Numbered from the stretch's first letter, positions 9,581 through 18,712 are shown. The stretch is DNA of 64,000 nt from Xenorhabdus griffiniae (GCF_037265215.1 NZ_CP147737.1:4703871-4767870); one strand, 5' to 3'. Program-made: numbers and translations. Notes: generated by a model from the letters alone, not told the origin.

Positions 9581-11071
9581 TCAGTATGAATTCTCAAGTA
9601 GTTGTTTTATATTGGTTATGTTTTTTATAATTTTCACCAAAATAATGAGTAGTAATATTATAGCTATAATATTTGTTAGGATAGAATTGTATATGATTAT
9701 TTTATCATGTATAGAAGTATAAAGAATATATACCATTACTGAAGGCATTAGTAAGAAAATTATATTAAATTCACGGTGATAAGGATTTACGGTAAGTATT
9801 TTTAATAAATTAAAATTATATATAAGAAAAATGATAATCATTGCACAAATCATACTTATTGGTACAGCATACATTCCGTAATGACTGAGCAAGAAAAATG
9901 TCAATGTTGCACTTATACTTCCTTCAATAAAGGGTAAGTGCATGATTTTATGTTGTTTAGCATTTGCCACATATACTAAACCCAAAGGTGCACCAATCAT
10001 TCTGAATAAATTGACTGATAATAGACACAGGAAAATATTATAGGTTTTATTTGATATCTCATCACTTATCCATAATGTTAGAATAAAATGACCAATAAAA
10101 GGCATTACAATGATGGTAGCGATGGAAATTAATAAAAACATGATGGTTAAGTTATAAACTAAATCAGTAATGTTTTTTTCTTGATTGCTTTGGGAGTATT
10201 TGATAATTGGTTGCAAAATAGGGGTTAATCCGGCATTCAAAAAACTGATAGCAGCTGAAGTAAGAGTCATTGCTAATGAGTAAAATGCAAATTCATTGAA
10301 TGCGTATTTGCCAACAAGTATGCTGTTAAACCCTGTAATTAAAAACATAGAAAAATTAAAAACAAAAATACTAAAATAATATAAAATATATTCCTTGAGT
10401 GTAAACGATATTTTTTTATGTATTGGGAAATTTACTTTTGATGATCTTGTCTTATTGTAAAATAAATAAATAAAGAAATAGGATAGTAAATTTAATAGGA
10501 AATATAAAAATGACATATAGAAAATTCCATATGATGATGAAATTATAATACCTGTTCCAATTATAACTTTGGAAAATAAATTTATAGTTGCAGGTATGTC
10601 ATTTCTTTCTATACCTGTAAAATATCCAATAAATACAGAAGGGATTAAGCTTAATATAAAAGATAAGGAAACTAAAAAGAAAGATGGTTCTACATTTTTA
10701 ATTTTTTTATAATCAATATCATTGAATATATCTTTAAATGAATAACATATTAATAATATTAATAATATTGTTATAGAAATAATCACACTAATTAAACATA
10801 TTTGTAGAGCATATTTTATAGTTTTATTTTCCTCAGAAAAGCTATTGTTTGCTTTCGCAATTGTTATATAGCGAGATACTGAAATCTGACCACAATATCC
10901 TAAAAGAGAAAAGAAAGTTCCGACTTGTAGCATTAAGTTCCATACAGAGAATTCATCAATTGATAGGGTCGATAAGAGAAAAGGGGATATAATTATCCCC
11001 ATAATAACATTAGAAAATCCATTTATTATATTTGCAATTGAATTCTTTATTAACCGTCTAAAACCACTCAT
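9581..11071 (-). CDS. wzx: O-antigen flippase (MATE/PST polysaccharide exporter family)
   Basis: A 496-residue membrane protein with 12-14 hydrophobic segments, the expected size and topology for Wzx, which flips undecaprenyl-linked O units to the periplasmic face. The N-terminus MSGFRRLIKNSIANIINGFSN leads into the first membrane helix, followed by ISPFLLSTLSIDEFSVWNL, a pattern shared by PST-family exporters. Start ATG at 11071 overlaps the end of the upstream sugar epimerase gene by 4 bp (ATGA), supporting co-translation. Codon use is AT-rich. The downstream side is separated from the rest of the cluster by IS elements. Confidence 0.85.
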   Translation of the reverse strand: MSGFRRLIKNSIANIINGFSNVIMGIIISPFLLSTLSIDEFSVWNLMLQVGTFFSLLGYCGQISVSRYITIAKANNSFSEENKTIKYALQICLISVIISITILLILLICYSFKDIFNDIDYKKIKNVEPSFFLVSLSFILSLIPSVFIGYFTGIERNDIPATINLFSKVIIGTGIIISSSYGIFYMSFLYFLLNLLSYFFIYLFYNKTRSSKVNFPIHKKISFTLKEYILYYFSIFVFNFSMFLITGFNSILVGKYAFNEFAFYSLAMTLTSAAISFLNAGLTPILQPIIKYSQSNQEKNITDLVYNLTIMFLLISIATIIVMPFIGHFILTLWISDEISNKTYNIFLCLLSVNLFRMIGAPLGLVYVANAKQHKIMHLPFIEGSISATLTFFLLSHYGMYAVPISMICAMIIIFLIYNFNLLKILTVNPYHREFNIIFLLMPSVMVYILYTSIHDKIIIYNSILTNIIAIILLLIILVKIIKNITNIKQLLENSY

Positions 11072-11898
11072 TGTATGATACTCAATTCTATCCTAAAACT
11101 ATGAATCATTTCTTCAATATCATCTATCACATTGCGAGGAGAATATGAAGGCATTAATTTTTTTAGCAAAGAAATATCAGTTATTGGGAAATTTTCATTT
11201 GGAAATTCAATTTGGTGCCATATTACTTTGCATTGAGTATTTTTTTGTAGCGTATCTGCGATTTTTTCAGCTTTGATATTATAACCAGTAGCAATATTAA
11301 TAACTTTTCCTGCAGCTTCTTTTTTTTTCGATAGATATATGCACGCATTGGCAACATCAGTGACAGAAACATAGTCTTTGGCATAATCACGTTTTATATA
11401 CATATCGATTTTTCTATGCTCTATCGCTGAGCGAGTAATAGATGGTAAGAATAAAGGGCTATTTATTGCAAGACCATAAACATTACTAGGACGTACTATA
11501 CAAATATCTCTTCCGCTTTTAAGACATAGTTCTTCTGCAACTAATTTAGTTAGATTAAATAATCGGCGGTTGTCATCTATACAAACTTTTAATTCGCTAT
11601 TTTCATTAGAATTTTCATTATTCATATATACACGTGTTGACGACATGTATAGTAATTGGTTGAATTGTGATTTTTCTAAGATCTTGGCTAATAAACAGGT
11701 GTTAGCTTCAAGAACGCTAAAAGGGGTATCTTGGCAATTTCCATTTCCTGCACAGTATATAACGGTTCCGAGAGGTTTTTCAAAAATACTGTTGTCATCT
11801 CGAAGAGGAATCCATACCTTATGTCCTTGTTGTGATAATATTTCTACAATTTTGGAACCAATAAAGCCACGGCCACCAAATATAGTAAACATTCCCAT
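11068..11898 (-). CDS. NAD(P)-dependent nucleotide-sugar epimerase/dehydratase, SDR family, catalytic Tyr replaced
   Basis: A 276-residue extended SDR with the Rossmann motif FTIFGGRGFIGSK at the N-terminus, the serine region YMSSTRVY, VRPSNVYG and DYVSVTDVANA. At the position of the family YxxxK motif the sequence reads LFNLTK, so Phe (about residue 114, codon TTT) stands where Tyr is normally the general acid/base, and Lys about 118 is kept. I chose the ATG at 11898, which shares an A with the rfbC stop (TAATG); GTG 11907 and ATG 11892 are alternatives. It occupies the place where rfbD might be expected but is not an evident RfbD. Its product is unknown. Confidence 0.75.
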   Translation of the reverse strand: MGMFTIFGGRGFIGSKIVEILSQQGHKVWIPLRDDNSIFEKPLGTVIYCAGNGNCQDTPFSVLEANTCLLAKILEKSQFNQLLYMSSTRVYMNNENSNENSELKVCIDDNRRLFNLTKLVAEELCLKSGRDICIVRPSNVYGLAINSPLFLPSITRSAIEHRKIDMYIKRDYAKDYVSVTDVANACIYLSKKKEAAGKVINIATGYNIKAEKIADTLQKNTQCKVIWHQIEFPNENFPITDISLLKKLMPSYSPRNVIDDIEEMIHSFRIELSIIQ

Positions 11899-12452
11899 TA
11901 TTGCCACCCATAAAGTAATTTTTCTTTAATTTCACTGAGATTAGGAAGAACACTATCCTTGGGTGATAAAACTGGTGAATTAATAGGCCAGTTAATTGAA
12001 AGGTCAGGATCAGACCACAGAAGCCCCCCTTCGTCAATTGGATCGTAATAATCGGTGCATTTATATTGGAAATCGGCGGATTCGCTTAGAACGCAAAAAC
12101 CATGAGCGAATCCAGGGGGAATATAAAATTGAAGATAATTTTCACCTGTTAAAATAACAGATTCATATTGACCAAATGTGGATGAATTAGGTCGTAAATC
12201 GACTGCTACATCAAATACAGAGCCATGTGTAACTGTGACTAATTTTCCCTGTGGTTTAGTTTTTTGAAAATGTAATCCTCTTAAAACGCCTTTGCTAGAG
12301 CGTGAACGATTATCTTGTACAAAATCTATAGGAATACCAGCATCTCTGTATCGTTGTTTTTGATATATCTCATGAAAAAAACCACGTTCATCACCGAATA
12401 TCTTGGGTTCAATTATTAATAAATTTTCTATTTTGGTTTGAATTATATTCAT
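11898..12452 (-). CDS. rfbC: dTDP-4-dehydrorhamnose 3,5-epimerase
   Basis: Epimerises dTDP-4-keto-6-deoxyglucose at C3 and C5, the third step to dTDP-L-rhamnose. The 184-residue cupin protein has the family landmarks EPKIFGDERGFFHEIY, VQDNRSRSSKGVLRGLHFQ (with the catalytic His), VDLRPNSSTFGQ, YIPPGFAHGFCVLSE and YKCTDYYDP. Full length for the family. It is 14 bp downstream of rfbA and joined to the following SDR gene through a TAATG junction. Confidence 0.95.
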   Translation of the reverse strand: MNIIQTKIENLLIIEPKIFGDERGFFHEIYQKQRYRDAGIPIDFVQDNRSRSSKGVLRGLHFQKTKPQGKLVTVTHGSVFDVAVDLRPNSSTFGQYESVILTGENYLQFYIPPGFAHGFCVLSESADFQYKCTDYYDPIDEGGLLWSDPDLSINWPINSPVLSPKDSVLPNLSEIKEKLLYGWQ

Positions 12453-12466
12453 GATTATCTACATAG

Positions 12467-13330
12467 TTACTTAGATAAGTTTAACAAGTATTGTCCATAT
12501 CCAGTTTTAGAGAGTTTATTTCCAATCTCTCTAATCATATTTCGATTTATCCATCCTTGATTAAATGCAATTTCTTCTAAGCAGGCAACTTTAAATCTTT
12601 GTCTTTTTTCTACAGTTTGGACAAATTGAGATGCATCTAATAAGGAATCATGAGTTCCTGTATCAAGCCACGCAAAGCCTCTTCCTAATTGTTCTACGTG
12701 TAGTAAGCCTTTTTCAAGATAAGCTTGATTTATGCTTGTTATCTCCAATTCACCACGTTTGGATGGTTTTATACTTTTTGCTATGTTAATCACATTGTTA
12801 TCATAAAAGTATAATCCAGTTACTGCCCAATTAGATTTTGGATGTTGTGGTTTTTCTTCTATAGATAAAGCTTGGAAAGAATCATTGAATTCAACTACAC
12901 CAAATCTTTCAGGATCCATCACTTGATAACCAAATACTGTAGCACCTTCTGTACGGGTACAAACTTTCTTTAGCTGTTTTCCAAAAGATTGACCAAAAAA
13001 GATATTATCACCTAGTACAAGACAAACTTGATCATCTCCAATGAAATCTTCACCTAGGATAAATGCTTGAGCTAATCCGTCAGGTGATGGTTGTATAGTA
13101 TATTGGAGATTAATCCCAAATTGGCTTCCATCACCTAAGAGACGCTGAAAACTAATATTATCTTCTGGAGTGGTTATAATTAATATATCACGGATCCCAG
13201 CAAGCATTAGTACAGATAAGGGATAGTATATCATCGGCTTATCGTAGACAGGAAGTAATTGTTTAGAAATACCTTTTGTAATTGGATATAAACGACTTCC
13301 TGAACCTCCAGCTAAAATAATTCCTTTCAA
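12467..13330 (-). CDS. rfbA: Glucose-1-phosphate thymidylyltransferase, TTG start
   Basis: Makes dTDP-glucose from dTTP and glucose-1-phosphate, first step of dTDP-deoxyhexose synthesis. The 287-residue protein has [82 protein letters not shown] and [11 protein letters not shown], all canonical. The start is TTG at 13330, preceded by GGGGA; no ATG is available nearby, and the N-terminal MKGIILAGG matches the family. The TTG overlaps the rfbB stop codon, so initiation probably depends on translation of rfbB, which is itself frameshifted and then continues to this stop in another frame. Confidence 0.95.
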   Translation of the reverse strand: MKGIILAGGSGSRLYPITKGISKQLLPVYDKPMIYYPLSVLMLAGIRDILIITTPEDNISFQRLLGDGSQFGINLQYTIQPSPDGLAQAFILGEDFIGDDQVCLVLGDNIFFGQSFGKQLKKVCTRTEGATVFGYQVMDPERFGVVEFNDSFQALSIEEKPQHPKSNWAVTGLYFYDNNVINIAKSIKPSKRGELEITSINQAYLEKGLLHVEQLGRGFAWLDTGTHDSLLDASQFVQTVEKRQRFKVACLEEIAFNQGWINRNMIREIGNKLSKTGYGQYLLNLSK

Positions 13331-14411
13331 TTTTGTTTCCCCAAATCTGATAATTGATATTTATAAGTTTTCTTAAGAATATTTTCGGACCATTCTTTAT
13401 TAGAGAGATACCATTTTACTGTTTTTTGAAGGCCTCTTTCAAATGTCTCAAGTGGTTGCCAATTTAATTCAACGCTAATTTTTGTTGCATCAATAGCATA
13501 ACGACGATCATGACCAGGCCGATAGGAATAAATGTAATCTGTTTTTGGTAAGAAACTTCTTTAGGTACTAACTCATCCAAAATTTTGCAAATTTTATCGA
13601 CAACTTCTAGATTAGTTTTTTCGTTATGACCACCAATACTGTAAGTTTCTCCATTTTTACCTGTGTTAACAACTAAATGTAATGCTTTAGCATGATCTTC
13701 TACGTATAACCAATCTCTGATTTGGTCTCCTTTCCCATACATAGGTAAAGGTTTACCTTCTAATGCATTTAAAATAACAAGAGGAATTAATTTCTCTGGA
13801 ACATGATAAGGACCATAATTGTTGGAACAGTTAGTTACTATTATTGGTAGCCCGTAGGTTCTATGCCATGCTCTGACTAAGTGATCACTGGATGCTTTTG
13901 ATGCTGAGTACGGGCTACTTGGTGCATAGGCCGTTTTTTCGGTAAATAAAGGAAGAGTAGTACCATCTGGGAATTGATCGGGATGAGGTAAATCACCATA
14001 TACTTCATCAGTTGAAATATGATGAAAAATAAATTTGGCTTTTTTATCCTCGGATAGCTGTTGCCAATAGTTTCTTCTAGCAGCCTCAAGAAGAGTGTAA
14101 GTACCAATAATATTGGTCTCAATAAAATCACTAGGGTCACTGATTGAGCGGTCTACGTGGCTTTCTGCAGCTAAGTGCATAATAGCATCAGGCTGGTATT
14201 GTTCTAATATATTATCTAGCTTATTTTGATCACAAATATCTGCTTTTTCAAAAGCATAACGTGAACTACTGTCAATTTCTTTGAGTGACTCTAAGTTGCC
14301 TGCGTAAGTTAGCTTGTCAACATTAATAACGCTATCGTTAGTATGGTTGATAATATGTCGAATTAATGCAGAGCCAATAAAACCTGCGCCACCAGTAACC
14401 AGAGTTTTCAT
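13327..14411 (-). pseudogene. rfbB: dTDP-glucose 4,6-dehydratase, frameshifted near the C-terminus
   Basis: Family enzyme converts dTDP-glucose to dTDP-4-keto-6-deoxyglucose. From ATG 14411 the frame reads [20 protein letters not shown], with [36 protein letters not shown] (catalytic YxxxK), [19 protein letters not shown] sequence and [11 protein letters not shown]. After ITF near 13530 the frame is wrong by one base (likely a 1-nt deletion within 13522-13529) and ends early at 13464. The other frame continues with [14 protein letters not shown] to a stop at 13327 giving the normal total length. About 65 C-terminal residues, including the RPGHDRRYA substrate-binding block, are lost. A sequencing error is possible; a chromosomal rffG could compensate. 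Confidence 0.88.
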
Positions 14412-14492
14412 TTTCAAATTTTTCAGTTGATTTTAGGATTGATGCCGAATTTGGAAGGAAGTTTTATGAAATATGAATTGTATGTATAACCA

Positions 14493-14529
14493 AAGCTACC
14501 GCACTAGGTTACGGCTCCCAGAGTGCCTG
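14493..14529 (-). promoter_or_regulatory. JUMPStart element with ops site (RfaH target)
   Basis: On the minus strand 14529-14493 reads CAGGCACTCTGGGAGC, then CGTAACCTAGT, then GCGGTAGCTTT. This lines up with the JUMPStart consensus CAG..CTTTGGGAGCTGAAACTCAAGGGCGGTAGCG; the GCGGTAGC core (14495-14502) is the ops element that recruits the antiterminator RfaH. It lies 82 bp before rfbB in the untranslated leader, so the O-antigen operon is expected to be RfaH-dependent. The rest of the 14412-14719 gap is AT-rich; a promoter is expected upstream at about 14540-14700 but I cannot fix it. Confidence 0.85.
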
Positions 14530-14719
14530 TTGTGTGTGTCAATTTGACTTATCCAGTTAATATAAAAGGAATTTTTTGCTTAACAAAAATTAACATATCA
14601 ACGATTTGTGTTAAGCTGCGACGAGATTAGTCCCTCGACGCATTGAGGTCAAGTATAATAGCTTTTTTTTCTTTAATTGTTACATTTTGTAACTAGCTAA
14701 ATTTCAAGACGAAAGCAGC

Positions 14720-16096
14720 CTATCTTCCATGTAATGGTAGCCAAATCACCAACCGTAACCCACCTAACGGGCTATCTTCTGCTTTCACCCAACCTCGATG
14801 CTGACTTACCGCCGTTTCAACTATCGCCAACCCCAATCCGGTTCCGCCGGACTCTCTATCCCGTGCCTCATCTGTCCGATAAAACGGCCGGAAGATATGT
14901 TCTCGGTCTTCTGGGGTGACTCCTGGGCCATCATCATCAACGCTAATCGTCACGCCTTGGCTATCTGCCTTAAATGCAACGGCAATATGGTTGCTGGAGT
15001 AACGTAGTGCATTGCGGACGATGTTTTCCAGTGCACTGCCAAGTGCTGCCGGGTTACAGTAAATTATCCAGTTTCCGGGAGGCGAGACGATATCCAGTGT
15101 TTTGCTCATATGCTCAGCTTCAAATTTTGCATTCTCCAGGATGTCAGACCATATATCGTGGGCTTTGATATTCTCGCGCAGCAATTCGTTCTTATGTTGA
15201 TTGCGGGAAAGCACTAGCAGGTCATTAATCATGCCATCCAGACGTTGGGTTTCTGTTTCGATACGTTCCAGCTCCTTGCTTTCACCGTGACGACGGCGTA
15301 GTAAAGCGGTCGCCAGTTGTAAGCGAGTAAGTGGTGTACGCAGTTCATGGGAGATATCGGAAATCAGCCGCTGTTGGGCGGTGACCATCCTTTCCAATGC
15401 ACTGATCATCTGGTTGAAACTACTGCCAGCGGCTAAAAACTCTTGGGGACCGGATTCCAGCTCAGGGTGTTGCCGTAAGTTTCCCTTCGCAACATCATCG
15501 GCTGCATTTTTGAGTTTACGAGCGGGTTTTGCCAGACTCCATGACAGCCATAAGAGTAATGGGGCGCTAATTAACATGGTGGCTGCGGGCAGTAAAAATG
15601 GCCGGTCAAACATCAAATTAATAAAATCTGATTGTGGACTGCCCGCTGGCCTAATGATATAGAGGTGGTAATGATCTTCTCCATCACGGACAGAAAAGGG
15701 GCCGAGTATTTCCGAACGGCCATATTTTTTCTTTTTGGGGTGATCGGCGTTATCGGATTGGCCGATAAAATTACGGATAACTTGTTGTTGATGGGGCGGG
15801 GTATTAATGTCACTAATCAGCCCCTCACTGGAGACGAGGAGCAAGCGTTGGCCAGGGGGAGTCCACAAAGCAATAGCACGATCCAGACGCAACCACCAGA
15901 ATAAGTCATTCCCAGAGTCGTGCATCAGTTCTTCTTCTACTTGTTTTGCCAGTTTTTCCCCCAACTGATATTCGCTATCTAAAAGAGGTGTTAATTGCCG
16001 TGAGTCCAGTTTGGGAGCCATTAAGGCTATCATTAGGACGAGTGCCAGCGTGAACCAAAAAATTGCGAATATACGGGCTGTCAAGCTGTTGATCAT
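14720..16096 (-). CDS. cpxA: Envelope-stress sensor histidine kinase CpxA
   Basis: Inner-membrane sensor of the Cpx response; phosphorylates CpxR and also dephosphorylates it. The 458-residue length equals that of enteric CpxA. It has TM1 at about residues 7-27, a periplasmic sensor domain 28-165, TM2 about 168-188 and a HAMP linker beginning with the LAKPARKLKNA proline motif. The H-box is SDISHELRTPLTRLQLA with the phospho-acceptor His250, the N-box is ALENIVRNALRYS, and the G-boxes are DDGPGV and GGTGLGLAI. Its start overlaps the cpxR stop by 4 bp, so the two are one operon. Confidence 0.97.
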   Translation of the reverse strand: MINSLTARIFAIFWFTLALVLMIALMAPKLDSRQLTPLLDSEYQLGEKLAKQVEEELMHDSGNDLFWWLRLDRAIALWTPPGQRLLLVSSEGLISDINTPPHQQQVIRNFIGQSDNADHPKKKKYGRSEILGPFSVRDGEDHYHLYIIRPAGSPQSDFINLMFDRPFLLPAATMLISAPLLLWLSWSLAKPARKLKNAADDVAKGNLRQHPELESGPQEFLAAGSSFNQMISALERMVTAQQRLISDISHELRTPLTRLQLATALLRRRHGESKELERIETETQRLDGMINDLLVLSRNQHKNELLRENIKAHDIWSDILENAKFEAEHMSKTLDIVSPPGNWIIYCNPAALGSALENIVRNALRYSSNHIAVAFKADSQGVTISVDDDGPGVTPEDREHIFRPFYRTDEARDRESGGTGLGLAIVETAVSQHRGWVKAEDSPLGGLRLVIWLPLHGR

Positions 16097-16785
16097 TTTG
16101 CGGAAACCATTAAGTATCCACGGCCGCGTAATGTCTTAAACCATGGCAGTTCATCCGTTCTGTCGGGTAATTTACGGCGTAGATTCGAAATATGCATATC
16201 AATAGCCCGATCAAAAGGCGTTAAACGTTTTCCCAATACTTCCTGACTTAAATGTTCACGAGAAACGACTTGCCCCAAATGTTGCGCTAATAAATAAAGC
16301 AAGGTGAACTCAGTACCAGTGAGATCTAAAATCGTACCATCAAAACTGGCTTCTTGGCGGCCTGGATTGAGTTGTAACTTATCAATCTCCAATATAGGTG
16401 TCCCAATATCAGCTTGTTGTTCACTCCAGTTGGAACGGCGCAAGATGGCACGTATGCGGGCGACCAGTTCGCGATCGTTAAACGGTTTGGGAAGATAGTC
16501 ATCAGCTCCCAGCTCTAATCCCAAAACACGGTCTAAATCGCTACCACGAGCCGTTAACATGATAACGGGAGTCTGGTGGTATTGCCGTAACTCTTTCAGC
16601 GTCTCAATGCCGTTCTTGCGCGGCATCATGATGTCCAGCAACAATAGGTCAATTGAAGAATCGATGTATTGTAAAGCCTGTTCGCCATCGTAGGCGATGA
16701 CAACATTGAATCCTTCCATCTCGAGCAATTCTTTTAATAGCGATGTCAGCTCGCGGTCATCATCAACTAATAAGATTTTATGCAT
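16093..16785 (-). CDS. cpxR: Response regulator CpxR
   Basis: OmpR-family transcription factor of the envelope-stress response. The start ATG at 16785 is preceded by GGAGGAAGA and gives MHKILLVDDDRELTSLLKEL, 230 residues. The receiver domain has the acidic pocket DDD (8-10), phospho-acceptor Asp51 in LLLDIMMP, and the conserved TA and K of MLTARG and LPKPF. The C-terminal winged helix ends with LRRKLPDRTDELPWFKTLRGRGYLM. A longer frame to 16806 exists but lacks a ribosome-binding site. Transcribed divergently from cpxP; a CpxR box lies between them. Confidence 0.97.
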   Translation of the reverse strand: MHKILLVDDDRELTSLLKELLEMEGFNVVIAYDGEQALQYIDSSIDLLLLDIMMPRKNGIETLKELRQYHQTPVIMLTARGSDLDRVLGLELGADDYLPKPFNDRELVARIRAILRRSNWSEQQADIGTPILEIDKLQLNPGRQEASFDGTILDLTGTEFTLLYLLAQHLGQVVSREHLSQEVLGKRLTPFDRAIDMHISNLRRKLPDRTDELPWFKTLRGRGYLMVSAK

Positions 16786-16837
16786 TAATTCTTCCTCCAA
16801 GAGCAAAATACGATAACAAACTTCGCTATTCCATGAC

Positions 16838-16852
16838 TTTACGTTCTTTTAC
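16838..16852 (-). promoter_or_regulatory. CpxR box between cpxR and cpxP
   Basis: Minus-strand reading GTAAAAGAACGTAAA is an exact match to the CpxR consensus GTAAA-N5-GTAAA. It lies in the 152-bp divergent region, 52 bp from the cpxR start and 85 bp from the cpxP start, a position suited to controlling both, as known for E. coli. Autoregulation of cpxRA and strong induction of cpxP are therefore expected. Confidence 0.9.
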
Positions 16853-16937
16853 ATGCTCTGACGCTAGTTTGCAGCCGCAGGGTTATAGTTATCCGCACTG
16901 AATCGAATGCTGCTGTTCGAGAAAGCGAGGAAATTTA

Positions 16938-17456
16938 ATGCGTAACATAGCAATATTGGCTTTAGCGTCAATGGTTGTTCTCAGAACAACAGGGGCTTTA
17001 GCTAAAACTGCTGATACGGATCATATTCCTGAGGTTAACTCTTCCGCCGCATACCCATATTGTATGTCATATGGCTATAAGAGGAGCTTTAACCATCACC
17101 GAGACAGTCAATATAACTATAGTTATATCTTTGGTGGAATAGCGTTAACTGAACAGCAACGTGAACAGATGTGGAATTTAGTCAAAAAGCAGCATCAGTA
17201 TGAGCAACCGCTGATTGATATGCGGGATGAACATCGAAAGTTGAATGCGCTTTTGGCTGAAGAAGATTTTGATGAAGCTGAGGTTCGTTCGCAGCTTGAG
17301 AAAATAGCAGAAAAAAATGTTGCCCTGGGTGTAGAAATTGCGCGCATTAATAATCAGGTTTATCAACTGCTAACACCAAAGCAGAAAGCGCTATTAAAAA
17401 ATCGTCTAAAACAAACGAATGTGGAATGTGAATGTGAAGCTCGAAAAGTGAATTGA
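16938..17456 (+). CDS. cpxP: Periplasmic Cpx inhibitor and chaperone CpxP
   Basis: CpxP binds the CpxA sensor domain to damp signalling and escorts misfolded proteins to DegP. The 172-residue protein has a signal peptide (MRNIAILALASMVVLRTTGA, cleavage likely after ALA at residue 22). It has the two LTxxQ motifs that define the Spy/CpxP family, ALTEQQREQM and LLTPKQKALL, with an alpha-helical stretch between. The N-terminal region is rich in Tyr and His. An AGCGAGGAA ribosome-binding site precedes the ATG. The prophage attL lies in its terminator region, leaving the gene intact. Confidence 0.95.
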   Translation: MRNIAILALASMVVLRTTGALAKTADTDHIPEVNSSAAYPYCMSYGYKRSFNHHRDSQYNYSYIFGGIALTEQQREQMWNLVKKQHQYEQPLIDMRDEHRKLNALLAEEDFDEAEVRSQLEKIAEKNVALGVEIARINNQVYQLLTPKQKALLKNRLKQTNVECECEARKVN

Positions 17457-17503
17457 TTTTTTTGTTATACAGTAGCATCAACAACGATTTTCCTTGCCAT
17501 AGA

Positions 17504-17526
17504 CACCATCCCTGTCTTTCAGCCCC
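17504..17526. other. attL core (23-bp direct repeat)
   Basis: CACCATCCCTGTCTTTCAGC plus CCC, repeated exactly at 52174-52196. It lies in the 3' untranslated region of cpxP and includes the left arm of the terminator. The integrase gene begins its 3' end 150 bp inside, as in P2. The P2 relative WPhi is known to use a site near cpxP, which fits, though I have not compared the core. Confidence 0.88.
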
Positions 17527-17544
17527 GTTTCGGGGCTTTTTTTT
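17521..17544 (+). terminator. Rho-independent terminator after cpxP
   Basis: Hairpin AGCCCC-GTTTC-GGGGCT followed by a run of T residues, 65 bp after the cpxP stop. Its left arm is part of the 23-bp attL core, so phage insertion preserved a terminator at this end; attR has an equivalent hairpin. Confidence 0.9.
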
Positions 17545-17628
17545 ATCTGCCCTTTAATATAAATTCCCTTTAAAATCAAAGTGATAATTTTTTATTAAGC
17601 AACTGTAGATGATCTGAAATTTTCCAAG

Positions 17629-17648
17629 TGTGGACACTCGCGTGGACA
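17629..17648 (+). promoter_or_regulatory. Integrase arm-type binding sites (P2-like)
   Basis: Two direct copies of TGTGGACA/CGTGGACA at 17629-17636 and 17641-17648, spaced 12 bp apart, about 30 bp after the integrase stop. The P2 integrase arm consensus is TGTGGACA. A third copy at 52116-52123 lies just inside attR. Their position on both prophage ends fits the P and P' arms of attP. Confidence 0.65.
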
Positions 17649-17677
17649 CTTTAGTTATCTACAGTTGCTTCTGGCTA

Positions 17678-18646
17678 CTAGATTTCTATACCTTCACTTA
17701 ATGGATTCAATGTGATTGCTAACTGCAAATAATCGGGTGCCAAATGCGCATACGCCATCGTCTGTTGTATGTTGGCGTGCCCTAAGATTTGTTGCAGTGC
17801 GACAATGTTTCCACCTTTCATCACAAAGTGACTCGCAAATGTATGACGCAGAACGTGAGTTGCCTGTCCTTCCGGTAAATCAGGTTTTATTGACCTCAAT
17901 TTCACACGAAAGCTCGCATAATCAACGTCAAATAGCTCCCCTGATTTTTGTTTGATTTCCTTTTCTAATGTCTTGGAGATCGGGATTGTCCTTTGCTTAC
18001 CATTTTTGGTTTTCAAAAATGTAACCCGACCGTTTTTTACTTGGGCACTTTTCAGGGTTTCAGCTTCTCCCCATCGGGCGCCGGTACTGAGACATAACAG
18101 TGCAATTTTCTTTTCGTCACCGGAAAGAACGGATAACAGCTTGTTGATCTCTTCTTTGGTTAAGAAGGTCATTTCAGGCTGTAGCTCTTTTAGCGGTGGT
18201 AATCCATTCAGAGGATTATCACCGCTAAAGACTTCGAGCTTTTGCAATGTTGTGATCATTCCTGATAGACGGTACATATCCCGGTTTATCGTTGATGCTT
18301 TGATACCGTCAGCGAGGCGATTACTTCGGTGTTCCAGTAAAGCATGTTTATTGAGACGGTTTATAGATGGGTCATTGAGCAACTTGATTGTTTTTTCCAG
18401 TTGCCGCTTTTCTATCGTGCCGTTCTCCGCGGTTTGTCCGTGATACAGCCACCATAATTTAAGTAAATCGCTCAGATTTTGTCTGTTAGATGGTTTTCCC
18501 GGCTTTGGAGCATGAGCCAGTGTGTAACGTTCAAAAGCGACAGCTTCTGCTTTTTTATCAAATTTCCGCCTGATCCGATTTCCAGTTCGGCCAACAGGAC
18601 GGATGTCCACCATATACCGACCATCATCGAGCTTTTTAATTGGCAT
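17678..18646 (-). CDS. int: P2-like tyrosine integrase
   Basis: Catalyses attP x attB recombination and, with Cox, excision. The 322 residues (P2 Int is about 337) comprise an N-terminal arm-binding segment (MPIKKLDDGRYMVDIRPVGR), a core-binding domain at about 55-155 and a catalytic domain with R191 (TGARWGEAE), H264 and R267 (THVLRHTFASHF), H290 (ILGHANIQQT) and nucleophile Y299 (MAYAHL). All catalytic residues are present, so it should be active. Located next to attL and convergent with cpxP. Confidence 0.96.
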   Translation of the reverse strand: MPIKKLDDGRYMVDIRPVGRTGNRIRRKFDKKAEAVAFERYTLAHAPKPGKPSNRQNLSDLLKLWWLYHGQTAENGTIEKRQLEKTIKLLNDPSINRLNKHALLEHRSNRLADGIKASTINRDMYRLSGMITTLQKLEVFSGDNPLNGLPPLKELQPEMTFLTKEEINKLLSVLSGDEKKIALLCLSTGARWGEAETLKSAQVKNGRVTFLKTKNGKQRTIPISKTLEKEIKQKSGELFDVDYASFRVKLRSIKPDLPEGQATHVLRHTFASHFVMKGGNIVALQQILGHANIQQTMAYAHLAPDYLQLAITLNPLSEGIEI

Positions 18647-18712
18647 AGTGAAGCTCTCCGATGTAACAAAGTGATTGTGTTTCTAACCAGTCAAGAAAGT
18701 CCTCATGTAGTG

